Below, piece after piece: positions 33,289 to 41,204 of a DNA stretch of 64,000 bases. This DNA comes from Palsa-504 sp963822765. GTDB lineage: Bacteria > Actinomycetota > Actinomycetes > Streptosporangiales > Streptosporangiaceae. The notes beneath the pieces were generated by a model. The model was not told where the DNA came from. It saw only the letters and a program-made list of their open reading frames with translations, and searched no databases. Where the stretch lies: the NCBI GenBank assembly GCA_963822765.1, contig CAWGJL010000010.1:1-64000 (forward strand), written 5' to 3'. The position numbers were made by a program, and so were the translations under genes. How positions within the stretch are numbered: position 1 is the stretch's first letter; every line of letters begins with the position of its first letter.

Positions 33289-33932
33289 GGAACGGCCAGG
33301 CGGGGAAGTTCGGGATGACCGAACAATCCTGGCAACCCTCCGGTATGCAGGAGAACCGTGCGGTCTTCGCGCTTGATGTCGCCGCCGGCCACGCGCGCGA
33401 TCAGGCCGGCCAGCTCAGCGCTGCAGTCGACGTAGGCCTGCGCGGCATGGGAGTTCGAACCACCGAACGGGATGACGTGCGGGATCCCGCCGTCGCGGCG
33501 CACCTGCTCGGCCTGGCGCTGGACCTCGCGGCGGGTCTGTTCGGCCGTGGCCGGGCCCGTCCAGACGAGCCGGGCGCCGGCCAGCAAATCCAGCACCAGG
33601 TTGCCAGCGGGGGCTTCCGGCTCCTCTCCTTGCAGGACCAGTACCGATGTCAAGCCCAGACGGGCGGCTGCCGCCGCGGTCAGCCGGGCATGGTTACTCT
33701 GCGGCGCGCCGCTGGTAATCAGCGTCGTCGCGCCAGCAGCCAGCGCCTGCGCACACGTGTACTGAAGCTTCCGGACCTTGTTGCCGCCGCCGCCAAGTCC
33801 GCTCAGGTCATCACGCTTCAGCCACAAGGCACCAGCGGCCAGCCCCGCCGCAGCCGCCAAGCGCGGAGCGGGCTCGAGCGGGGTCGGCCAGCTACCCAGG
33901 ACGACAGGCGCGGGCCGCGCATCGGCGGACAT
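33285..33932 (-). CDS. D-cysteine desulfhydrase/ACC-deaminase-like protein with internal deletion
   Basis: 215 residues. The N-terminal part is a normal PLP-fold-II enzyme: WPTPLEPAPRLA, LWLKRDDLSGLGGGGNKVRKLQY (the Lys of NKVRKL is the PLP Schiff base) and TSGAPQSNHARLTAAAAARLGL, then HVIPFGGSNSHAAQAYVDCSAEL. The terminal VLLHTGGLPGLFGHPEL is also normal. About 100-110 residues that usually lie between them, including the GSGGT PLP-phosphate loop, are absent without loss of frame. Full-length members have about 320-330 residues. Catalysis is unlikely. Confidence 0.8.
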   Translation of the reverse strand: MSADARPAPVVLGSWPTPLEPAPRLAAAAGLAAGALWLKRDDLSGLGGGGNKVRKLQYTCAQALAAGATTLITSGAPQSNHARLTAAAAARLGLTSVLVLQGEEPEAPAGNLVLDLLAGARLVWTGPATAEQTRREVQRQAEQVRRDGGIPHVIPFGGSNSHAAQAYVDCSAELAGLIARVAGGDIKREDRTVLLHTGGLPGLFGHPELPRLAVP

Positions 33933-33935
33933 GAG

Positions 33936-35310
33936 TTATTGCGCTCCGCTGCCGAGGACCGCGGCTTGCAGCACGTCGAGGCCGACCGAGCCGACGTCGA
34001 GCACCCGGCGGTGGAAAGACTTGAGGTCGAACGCCGCACCCTGAGCGGCACGGGCCTGGTCGCGCAGCTGCAGCAAGTGCCGCTCACCGATCTTGTACGA
34101 GGGTGCCTGGCCGGGCCAGCCGAGGTAGCGGTCGAGCTCATAACGCAGGACCGGCTCGGCCATACGGGAGTGCGCCGACAGGAACTGCCAGGCCTTGCCG
34201 TAGTCCCACCTGCCCCCGCCGACCAATGCCGGCGCGGGCAGGTCACAGTGGACGCCAATGTCGAGTACCACCCGGGCGGCTCGCAGCGACTGCTGGTCAA
34301 GCGCGCCGAGACGGTCGGCCGGGCGGTCGAGATATCCGAGTTCCACCATGAGCCGCTCGGCGTAGAGCGCCCAGCCCTCGGCGTGGCCGCTCACCAGCGA
34401 CCCGATACGCCGCCACCGGTTGAGCTTGTCGCTGCGGTACAGAGTCTGCCCGATCTGCAGATGATGACCCGGGACGCCTTCGTGGTAGACGGTCGAGCGT
34501 TCCTTCCACGTCGAGAACCTGGTCTGGCTCCGCGGCACCGACCACCACATGCGACCGGGACGGGTGGTCAGGTCCGCAGAGGGATGCGTGTAGTAGATAC
34601 CGCCCTCTTCGGTGGGAGCGATCAGGCACTCCAAGCGGCGGATCGGCGCGGGAATGTCGAAGTGCCGGTCAGCGAGTGCGTCGATCGCCGCGTCGGACGT
34701 CGCCTGCATCCAGTCGCGGAGCGCGTCGGTGCCGTGCAGGGTGTACTCGGGCGCCGCGTCGAGATAGGCGACTACCCAGTCGACCGATTCGTCGCGCCGG
34801 ATCTCCTGTGCGGTGGCGGCCATGCGGTTGACGATGCTGGCGAGTTCCCGCTGTCCCCACTCGTAGGTCTCGTCCAGGTCAACCCGCGTGCCGAGAAAGG
34901 CGCGCGAGTGCAACGTGTACAAGTCCCGGCCGACGGCATCGCGGGCCGGCGCCCGCGCCATGAGCTCGTCGCCCAGGAACGTTCCGAGCTCGGCATAGGC
35001 GGCAGCGGCGGCGGCGGCATTGGCCGCCAGGCCAGCGGTCAGCGCGTCCGGCAACGGTCCGGCTTCTGTCTTCGCTGCGGGCGCTGTCTGCGCTGTCTGG
35101 CGCTGTCTGCGCTCCGGGCGCTGTCTGTGCTCCGGCCGCCAGCTTGCCGAAAAAGCCGTCCGGACGGCCGTAGTCGGCGCACTGAGCGATGGCGGCAGCG
35201 ACCTGGCGACGGGGGACGACGTGGCCCTGACGCGCGGCGGCGCGCAAGGATCCGGCGTAGCCGCGCAACGCGAGCGGCACCGCACCGAGCCGCGCGACTC
35301 ACGTCCGATC
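33936..35310 (-). pseudogene. DUF885 metallopeptidase-like gene, truncated and frameshifted
   Basis: The C-terminal 340 residues are a good DUF885 protein: AYAELGTFLGDELM, SRAFLGTRVDLDETYEWGQRELASI, ERSTVYHEGVPGHHLQIGQTLYR (HExxH-like zinc-site motif written HEGVPGHH), GHAEGWALYAERLMVELGY and APSYKIGERHLLQLRDQAR. The next upstream part, RLGAVPLALRGYAGSLRAAARQGHVVPRRQV and DYGRPDGFFGKL, is in another frame; the switch falls inside a short tandem repeat (35082-35130). The first about 120 residues are missing. Ends 4 nt before the downstream PLP-enzyme gene. Confidence 0.75.
35082..35130. repeat. Short tandem repeat of CGCTGTCTG(S)
   Basis: Units CGCTGTCTG, CGCTGTCTGG, CGCTGTCTGC, then GCTCCGGG and another CGCTGTCTG. 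Units of 9 and 10 nt alternate, so gain or loss of one unit can shift frame. It lies exactly where the DUF885 reading frame changes. Confidence 0.8.
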
Positions 35311-35349
35311 GGGTGGCCGGCCTAGGTCAGCCACTGTGCCGAGCTGATG

Positions 35350-35487
35350 TCAGAAACGCGCCGCGGTGTCCCGCGAGCTGGCCAGTCGTGCCTGGGCGTC
35401 GTTGCACTCGGTGACGATAGCGGCGACGCGCCGAGCGATGCGAGCCAGCGGACCCGGTACGCCCTGCTTCACGTTGTAGTTCATCAT
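35350..35487 (-). CDS. Small hypothetical protein, possibly a truncated N-terminus
   Basis: 45 residues, ATG 35487 (or 35484), with ACGAGGA adjacent. RIARRVAAIVTECNDAQARLASSRDTAARF resembles the N-terminal helix of longer actinobacterial hypothetical proteins that continue with RYL or similar; here it stops early. Possibly a real small protein, possibly a fragment. Confidence 0.4.
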   Translation of the reverse strand: MMNYNVKQGVPGPLARIARRVAAIVTECNDAQARLASSRDTAARF

Positions 35488-35689
35488 TCCTCGTCGTTCT
35501 ACGGCCGGCTCTTCGCCGGTCACTCCTTGAGTCTCGCCGTAAGACCCTGGTTGAGGCATCGGAGGAAGTTTCTATTTTGCCTGCTGGGGCACGTCTTAGC
35601 CGGACCTGAAACGGGCTTAGACCTCGTTGCGCGGATCTGTTCACACCAGGGCCGGTCTCCGGTAATGCGACCTCAGGACCGGAAGCAGG

Positions 35690-35715
35690 GCTAGTCCTGC
35701 GCGCTAGTCCTGCGC
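35690..35715. repeat. Tandem 13-bp repeat
   Basis: GCTAGTCCTGCGC occurs twice with no spacer. The 35488-35939 gap otherwise shows no gene; it leads into the low-GC gene at 35940. Confidence 0.7.
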
Positions 35716-35939
35716 GCGGCGAAGCCGAAATAGTGCGACTGTCCTCGGCACTAGCGCGCCGTTCGGACGTACTCGTCAGGCGGATGTATCTGCCAGCCGG
35801 GTGAGGTACTCCGTACTTGCGGGAAGGAATGCCCTCGCGGCCACTGGAGCCGACGGCACCGTAGATCCGCCAGGAAGCGCCCGTACGTCAGCGCGGGCAG
35901 CCGCCCCTAGCATCCCAATCTGAAGAGGAGAATTCGGAA

Positions 35940-36251
35940 ATGTTCACGATAACAGGAACTGTGGGAGCTGATGGCAAGTATCTCGTAACGGGAATGCCAG
36001 TGGATACAGCGACCCACGCTGTCCTGAAATTGGCATTCGAGAATAATACGACAGGTACCAATCTATCTCTGTGCGCGGGGTCTGACGCCGATTTCAACGC
36101 AGGGACCGCAGGGATAACGCTGTCGGACTCCGGTGGCCCGGGGTTCCAATTCCTGACGATCATTGACACCCACGCCCTGTCGGGCAAGATCCTTTATGTC
36201 CTGCGCGAAGTAGGATCCGCAGACTCGCAGTTCACCCTCACAGTCGACTAA
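35940..36251 (+). CDS. 103-residue low-GC beta-rich protein, unknown
   Basis: ATG 35940 with GAAGAGGAG 10 nt upstream. The sequence alternates short strands and Gly/Thr loops (FTITGTVGADGKYLVTGMPVDTATHAVLKLAF, NTTGTNLSLCAGSDADF, GFQFLTIIDTHALSGKILYVLREV, SQFTLTVD), resembling a beta-sandwich module. GC content is near 50 %, with codons such as ATA, ACA, TAT and GTA that neighbours avoid, so recent transfer is likely. No signal peptide and no family recognised. Confidence 0.65.
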   Translation: MFTITGTVGADGKYLVTGMPVDTATHAVLKLAFENNTTGTNLSLCAGSDADFNAGTAGITLSDSGGPGFQFLTIIDTHALSGKILYVLREVGSADSQFTLTVD

Positions 36252-36370
36252 CCAGGCTGAACTCGTGGTGGATGGATCACCAGGGTTCGAGCTCAAGCCG
36301 CCGGTGCGGGGTACTTCCGCACGGGAGCGGGAGCTTCGCACATACGCGCCACCTGGGCGAGAATGCCGGG

Positions 36371-37289
36371 ATGGCTGGTGATGACAGCAAGGACTCACCG
36401 GATACAGAGGTACTTGACTGGGCATCGGCGATCCTGGACACGAAAGTCACGGTCCTGCGCGGCCTGCGCAACGGCGGCTCGCCGTGGCTGCTGCGCGCCG
36501 GGGACCGCCGGGCGGTCCTCCGGGTCGCCCGCGCCGAGCTGGTGGCGGAGACCGCGACCGAGGTCGCCGCGATGACCTACGCGGCGCGGGTGGCCGGCGC
36601 CACCCTCCCGGTCGCGGAGCTGCTCGGCTATGACCTCGCGGAGCGGACCAGGTACGGGCTCGTGCTCACCACCCGCGCGCCGGGGACAAGCGCGATCCCG
36701 CCCGAGCCCGACCCGGAACGGTTGCGGGCTCTGGGCGCGGCCGCGGCACGGATCAGCTCAGTCGAGCTCACTCCGGCACCAGCGCTCCCGGTCCGGAGCC
36801 GGCCGATCGAGGCCGAAGACTTCGCCGCCATGCGCCGCGAGCAGGGCGCGTCGGATCTGCTCCGCGCGGCCGAGGCAGCGGTGGCCGCATCCCGGCCAGA
36901 CGACGGCAGGCTCGGGCTGGTGCACGGCGACCTGTGGCACGGCAACACGTTGTGGGACGACGGCAGGCTGGCCGCGGTGCTCGACTGGGACTGCGCCGGC
37001 GTCGGCGGCCGGCATCGACCTCGGCTCGCTGCGCTGCGACGCAGCCTGGTGCCACGGCGTCGAAGCCGCCGGGCACATCTTGTTCGGCTGGGAAGCCGAG
37101 GCAGGCAGGCCCGCGACCGACGTCTCCTACTGGGACGCCGTCGCGGCGCTCGCCTCCCCGCCGGACATGGGCTGGTTCCCGGTGTCGATGGCCCTTCAGG
37201 GCCGCCCCGACCTGACCCGCGAGGTCATGCTCGAGCGCCGTGATGCCTTCCTCGACGCCGCGCTCGGCCAGCTAGGAGTGGCCGACTAG
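36371..37289 (+). pseudogene. Aminoglycoside-phosphotransferase-family gene with one frameshift
   Basis: From ATG 36371 the frame encodes a complete kinase-like N-lobe (GLRNGGSPWLLRAGDRRAVLRVAR, TYAARVAGATLPVAELLGYD) and the catalytic LVHGDLWHGNTLW and LDWDCAGVG. At about 37010, in a GGCGGCCGGC run, the family sequence continues in the next frame: GIDLGSLRCDAAWCHGVEAAGHILFGWEAEAG to TAG 37287-37289. A single-base change restores a protein of about 305 residues. Recent pseudogene or sequencing error. Confidence 0.8.
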
Positions 37290-37299
37290 GTGGCCTGGG

Positions 37300-37680
37300 T
37301 CAGCGGACCTCGGCGACCATGAGCGTGTTGCCCTCGGGGTCGCGGAGCCAGAACAACGGCGGCGCACCTTCGCCGAAGCGGCTGACCTCGGCGTCGACGT
37401 CCGCGCCGCGGTCTTGGAGAAGCGCGTGGTAGGCGTCGGCGTCGTCGGTTGCCAGCGAGATGCCGGTGTCCTTGCCGCCAGGGGTCACGCCCGGGCCTGG
37501 AGGGCAGATCGCGATCGGCGTCTCGGCGCCGGGTGGTGCTACCTCGATCCAGCGGCCGCCGCCGAACGGCACGTCGGCGCGCTTCTCCAAGCCCAGCGTC
37601 TCGGTGTAGAAACGGACGGCGCGGTCCTGGTCGGCGGCGGGGATGATGACGCTGGCGAGCTTGCTGACGTGGGTGCTCAT
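37300..37680 (-). CDS. VOC/glyoxalase-superfamily protein
   Basis: 126 residues with AAGGAGG 7 nt before the ATG. VIIPAADQDRAVRFYTETLGLEKRADVPFGGGRWIEVAPPG and FWLRDPEGNTLMVAE are typical; the Glu of MVAEVR is in the usual metal position. Divergent from a TetR repressor whose two operator-like palindromes lie between the genes, so it is probably its target. Might detoxify an electrophile or bind an antibiotic. Confidence 0.9.
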   Translation of the reverse strand: MSTHVSKLASVIIPAADQDRAVRFYTETLGLEKRADVPFGGGRWIEVAPPGAETPIAICPPGPGVTPGGKDTGISLATDDADAYHALLQDRGADVDAEVSRFGEGAPPLFWLRDPEGNTLMVAEVR

Positions 37681-37756
37681 GGCAGTCCTCCTTGGCTGGG
37701 CTGACGGTCTCTGGTCGTGATCGGTTATGGGCCAGGCAGCACATCGATATAGTACT

Positions 37757-37791
37757 GTACGGTACCGTACCTGACTTATACGATACCGTAC
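37757..37791. promoter_or_regulatory. Pair of TetR-type operators
   Basis: GTACGGTACCGTAC (37757-37770) is a perfect palindrome. TACGATACCGTAC (37779-37791) matches TACGGTACCGTAC of the first at 12 of 13 positions and lies exactly 21 bp further, two helical turns. Between the divergent VOC and tetR starts. Confidence 0.75.
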
Positions 37792-37835
37792 GGCAGTAAA
37801 CGGACGACGTGCAACAGGAAATCTGAGGAGGGCTG

Positions 37836-38480
37836 GTGGATCCTCAGCCGAGTGCCGCTTCAGATACCAGCCGGTCCGAGCGCAGGCGGCAGGTGATCGT
37901 CCGGGCGGCCGCCGAGGTGTTCGCGCGGCACGGCTATCTCGGCGCGACCACCGACGAGGTAGCCGCGCGGGCGTCGGTGTCCAAGCAGACCGTCTACAAG
38001 CAGTTCCAGGACAAGGAGCACCTGTTCGCCGCGGTCATCATCGAGATGACCGCCGAGGTGGTCGGCCGGCTGGCCGACAGCGCCGCAAGCACGCTCGACG
38101 ACGCGCAGGACGTGCGCAAGGCCCTGCGGAACCTCGCCGACGGCTGGCTGCACGGCATGCTGCAGCCGGACGTGCTGAGATTGCGCAGGCTCGTGATCGC
38201 CGAGGCTGACCGTTTCCCCGAGGTCGGACGGGCCTGGTTCGACCTGGGCTTCGACCGCGCACTGGTGATCTTGGGCAACTCGCTGCAGCGTCTCGCCGAC
38301 CGCGGGCTTCTGCAGGGCCTCGGAGACCCGACCCTAGCTGCCGACCAGTTCGCCGGGCTGGTCTTGTACCGGCCGATGAACCAGGCCATGTTCGCCGGGA
38401 CCAACGCGGTCCCGCCCGCCGATGCGCTCGGCCGCATCGCGGACGCGGCCGTGGACGTCTTCCTCGCCGCCTACGGATGA
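37836..38480 (+). CDS. TetR/AcrR-family repressor
   Basis: 214 residues, GTG start with GAGGAGG 5-11 nt before. The HTH is RAAAEVFARHGYLGATTDEVAARASVSKQTVYKQFQDKEHLFAAVI. The C-terminal ligand domain resembles TetR_C members with WLHGMLQPDVLRLRRLVIAEADRFPEVG. Likely represses itself and the divergent VOC gene through the double palindrome. Confidence 0.93.
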   Translation: MDPQPSAASDTSRSERRRQVIVRAAAEVFARHGYLGATTDEVAARASVSKQTVYKQFQDKEHLFAAVIIEMTAEVVGRLADSAASTLDDAQDVRKALRNLADGWLHGMLQPDVLRLRRLVIAEADRFPEVGRAWFDLGFDRALVILGNSLQRLADRGLLQGLGDPTLAADQFAGLVLYRPMNQAMFAGTNAVPPADALGRIADAAVDVFLAAYG

Positions 38481-38495
38481 CCCCGCACCGTCCAC

Positions 38496-38606
38496 CTACA
38501 GGCCATCCGGCACATCCTCGCCGGCGAGGACGCCGCAACGGTTGCCGCACGGCACCCAGGCCGGATCCGGTCGGCACTCGGCACGGTCGACCAGCTGACC
38601 CCATAA
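38496..38606 (+). pseudogene. Short unassigned coding remnant
   Basis: A 36-codon open stretch without start (AIRHILAGEDAATVAARHPG, then RSALGTVDQLTP and TAA 38604-38606). The ILAGEDAATVAARH pattern looks like the first helices of a helix-turn-helix protein. Could be chance; kept because codon use is protein-like and it fills most of the gap between two genes. Confidence 0.25.
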
Positions 38607-38651
38607 CCGCCCTGCAGATCTCGTTTCCTCCGCCGTGACAGTATGGGGGCC

Positions 38652-39389
38652 ATGGTCGCCGTCTTCGTCCATGGAGTGCCCGAGACCCCCGCCATCTGGC
38701 GTGGCCTGCTGACCGCGCTGGACCGCCCCGACACGGCGGCGTTGTCGCTCCCCGGGTTCGACAGCGCTCGCCCGGCCGGTTTCGGAGCGACGATGGAGGA
38801 GTACGCCGACTGGCTCACGGCGCAGCTTGAGCGCCTGGACGGACCGGTCGATCTCGTCGGTCACGACTGGGGCGGCGGGTTCGTGGTCCGGGTGGTCTCG
38901 ACCCGGCCCGAGCTGGTCCGGTCCTGGGTCACCGACGCCGCCGGTATCGGCGACGTCGAGTTCGAGTGGCACGACTTCGCCAAGATCTGGCAGACACCAC
39001 AGGCGGGGGAAGACTTCTGGGACCAGCAGCTGGCGGCATCGGTACCGGAGCGGGCCGGCGTCTTCCAGATGTTCGGGGTGCCCGAGGACGCGGCCCTTGA
39101 TCTGGCCTCGCGCATCAGCCGCACCATGGCTGACTGCATCCTGGACCTCTACCGTTCGGCCGTGGACGTCGGAAGGCAGTGGGGCCCCGATTTCGCCGCC
39201 GTCCCGGCCCCCGGACTGGTGATCATCCCTGACCAGGATCCCTTCTTGAGCGCGGCCTCGGCGACCAAGGCCGCCGCGCGGGCCGACGCCAACACGGTCG
39301 CCCTCGACGGGCTCGGCCACTGGTGGATGCTCCAGGACCCCGGGCGGGCGGCGACCGTTCTGCGCGAGTTCTGGGCCACCCTGGCCTGA
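38652..39389 (+). CDS. Alpha/beta hydrolase with Asp nucleophile
   Basis: 245 residues from ATG 38652. VAVFVHGVPETPAIW carries the oxyanion HG, GHDWGG is the nucleophile elbow with Asp as in haloalkane dehalogenases and epoxide hydrolases, IPDQDPF supplies the acid and LDGLGHWWMLQDP the His. 245 residues is slightly short for that group. No associated regulator nearby. Confidence 0.9.
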   Translation: MVAVFVHGVPETPAIWRGLLTALDRPDTAALSLPGFDSARPAGFGATMEEYADWLTAQLERLDGPVDLVGHDWGGGFVVRVVSTRPELVRSWVTDAAGIGDVEFEWHDFAKIWQTPQAGEDFWDQQLAASVPERAGVFQMFGVPEDAALDLASRISRTMADCILDLYRSAVDVGRQWGPDFAAVPAPGLVIIPDQDPFLSAASATKAAARADANTVALDGLGHWWMLQDPGRAATVLREFWATLA

Positions 39390-39477
39390 CTCGGCCCGCC
39401 CTCGTCTGTGCCGGTCGGTCAGATGCCTGGCGGACTGCCGCATAAGCCGTTGGCGGAACCAGATTATGGGGCCGATA

Positions 39478-40020
39478 ATGGCGCCCATGATCCCAGAAGG
39501 TCCCGCTGGCCCGGTGCGCTTGCGGGCTTTTGTCGAAGACGACCTCCCTTTTCTTGACCGGCTCGGCACCGACCCCGACATGCTGGGAGAGTTCGAGTGG
39601 CCGGGGTTCACCGATCCGCGGGCACAGCGCAGGCGGTGGGAGAAGGACGGCTACATCTCCCCCGAGGTCTCGGCAGTTGCGATCGTGCGCGAGGACGAGA
39701 CGGTGGTCGGCCTGGTCACCTGGGCGTCCTGCGGCTTTCCGGCCGGCGTCGCCTACGAAATCGGGGTGGGCATAGCGCCGGAGTACCGCAGGCAGGGGTT
39801 CGGGACGGCAGCGCAGAACCTGCTCGTGGAATACCTCCTGGACCACACGACCGCGCACCGGATCGAGGCGCGCACAAACGACACCAACATCGGCGAGCAG
39901 AAGGCCCTCGAACGCCTCGGATTCCGGCAGGAAGGGCTCATGCCCGGTAGGTCATTCCTGCGAGGCAAGTACGTCGGCGTTCTGGTCTACGGACTGCTCC
40001 GTGAGGACCGGCGCCCGTAG
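39478..40020 (+). CDS. GNAT acetyltransferase, RimJ/RimL type
   Basis: 180 residues from ATG 39478 (ATG 39487 also possible). VRLRAFVEDDLPFLDRLGTDPDMLGEFEWPGF is the typical start and IGVGIAPEYRRQGFGTAAQNLLVEYLLDHTTAHRIEARTNDTNIGEQKALERLGFRQEG contains the acetyl-CoA loop RRQGFGT. Probably acetylates a small molecule or a protein N-terminus. An ATTAT/ATAAT dyad sits at 39463-39479. Confidence 0.9.
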   Translation: MAPMIPEGPAGPVRLRAFVEDDLPFLDRLGTDPDMLGEFEWPGFTDPRAQRRRWEKDGYISPEVSAVAIVREDETVVGLVTWASCGFPAGVAYEIGVGIAPEYRRQGFGTAAQNLLVEYLLDHTTAHRIEARTNDTNIGEQKALERLGFRQEGLMPGRSFLRGKYVGVLVYGLLREDRRP

Positions 40021-40191
40021 AACGTGACCCATCCGGGCCTGGCTTCGCGGCAGGGCACAGCGGTGGCTAGCGATATAGCGATGTCATCCTCCAGAACGCT
40101 GGCCGACGGCTGCCCGGCACACCGCCCAGAACCGGCCGACTGGACCCGCTATAGGCTGTTCAGAGGCGCAGGTTTTGTACGCGGGAGGGCA

Positions 40192-41136
40192 ATGCGGTCC
40201 GGGGATCTGGCGCCCACGGTCTTCACTACCGTTGGCCTGCGAGGCGCGCGCCGGGTCGAATTGTGGGAAGAACACAACGCGACCGCCCTCATCGGCTTGG
40301 AGGTGCGCGCGCCTGAGCCGCTCCAGGCGACCGAACTGAACGTCCAGCTCCCCAAGGTCCACCTCGCCCGCGTCGTCGGCTCAGCCCATGTGGTCGAGCG
40401 GACCGCCCGGGTTATCGACCGCAGCCCGGCCGATGCGGTCGCTGTGTACATCTCCCTGCGCGGCGACTCCTGGTTCCAGCATCTGGGCGGCACCCGGAAC
40501 CTTCGCGCGGGCACCGCAGTGGTCTACGAGACAGACCGGCCGTTTGCCCGCGGTTTCGTCCGAGGCCTGGAAGAGCTTGTCGTCAAGCTGCCCCGCCAGG
40601 CCCTCGGGGCGCGCGCGGGACAGCTGACCCTGCCGAGCCCGCTTACGTACGGCCAGGACGACCCTTATGTCCGGGCCCTTGCCCAGATCGTCGGCGGTGC
40701 CACGCAAACCGGCCGCGCCGTGGCCGCCGACGAGTCCACCGTGCTCGACATCGTCGCCGTGCTCGCGGCCGGACGAAACGTGGCCTGCGCCGCCGCGCAT
40801 CGCGCCGCGGCACGAGCGTTCATCGAGGAACACCTGACCGATCCGGGCCTGGGCGCCGAGCAGGTCGCCGAAGCGATCGGGATAAGCGAGCGGCAATTGT
40901 CCCGGGTCTTCGCCGCCGATGGCATCAGCGTCCCCCGGCACATTCTGGAGCGCCGATTGCAGCTCGCCCGCGCGCTCTTGTCGAGCACCGCCTATGCGGA
41001 GCGGGCCAGCACGGTCGCCGAGATCGCCGGCCGATCCGGCTTTACGTCGGCAACATATTTCTCCCACGCCTTCCGCAAGCGCTTCGCCCAGCGTGCTAGT
41101 GATCTCCGGCGCCAGGCGAGCACTGATCCGGGCTAA
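40192..41136 (+). CDS. AraC-family regulator
   Basis: 314 residues from ATG 40192; the frame stays open upstream to GTG 40024 and ATG 40081, so the start is uncertain. N-terminal AraC-binding-like domain (LWEEHNATALIGLEVRAPEP, DAVAVYISLRGDSWFQHLGG) and C-terminal double HTH (FIEEHLTDPGLGAEQVAEAIGISERQLSRVFAADG, VAEIAGRSGFTSATYFSHAFRKRFAQRASDLRR). It precedes the FAD monooxygenase in the same direction and is a likely activator of it. Confidence 0.9.
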   Translation: MRSGDLAPTVFTTVGLRGARRVELWEEHNATALIGLEVRAPEPLQATELNVQLPKVHLARVVGSAHVVERTARVIDRSPADAVAVYISLRGDSWFQHLGGTRNLRAGTAVVYETDRPFARGFVRGLEELVVKLPRQALGARAGQLTLPSPLTYGQDDPYVRALAQIVGGATQTGRAVAADESTVLDIVAVLAAGRNVACAAAHRAAARAFIEEHLTDPGLGAEQVAEAIGISERQLSRVFAADGISVPRHILERRLQLARALLSSTAYAERASTVAEIAGRSGFTSATYFSHAFRKRFAQRASDLRRQASTDPG

Positions 41137-41204
41137 GTTCTCATTTCCGCCATCCGCAGCCGATCGTGTTGGGGTTAGCCGCCACGCCCGGCGACAATCG
41201 CGCC

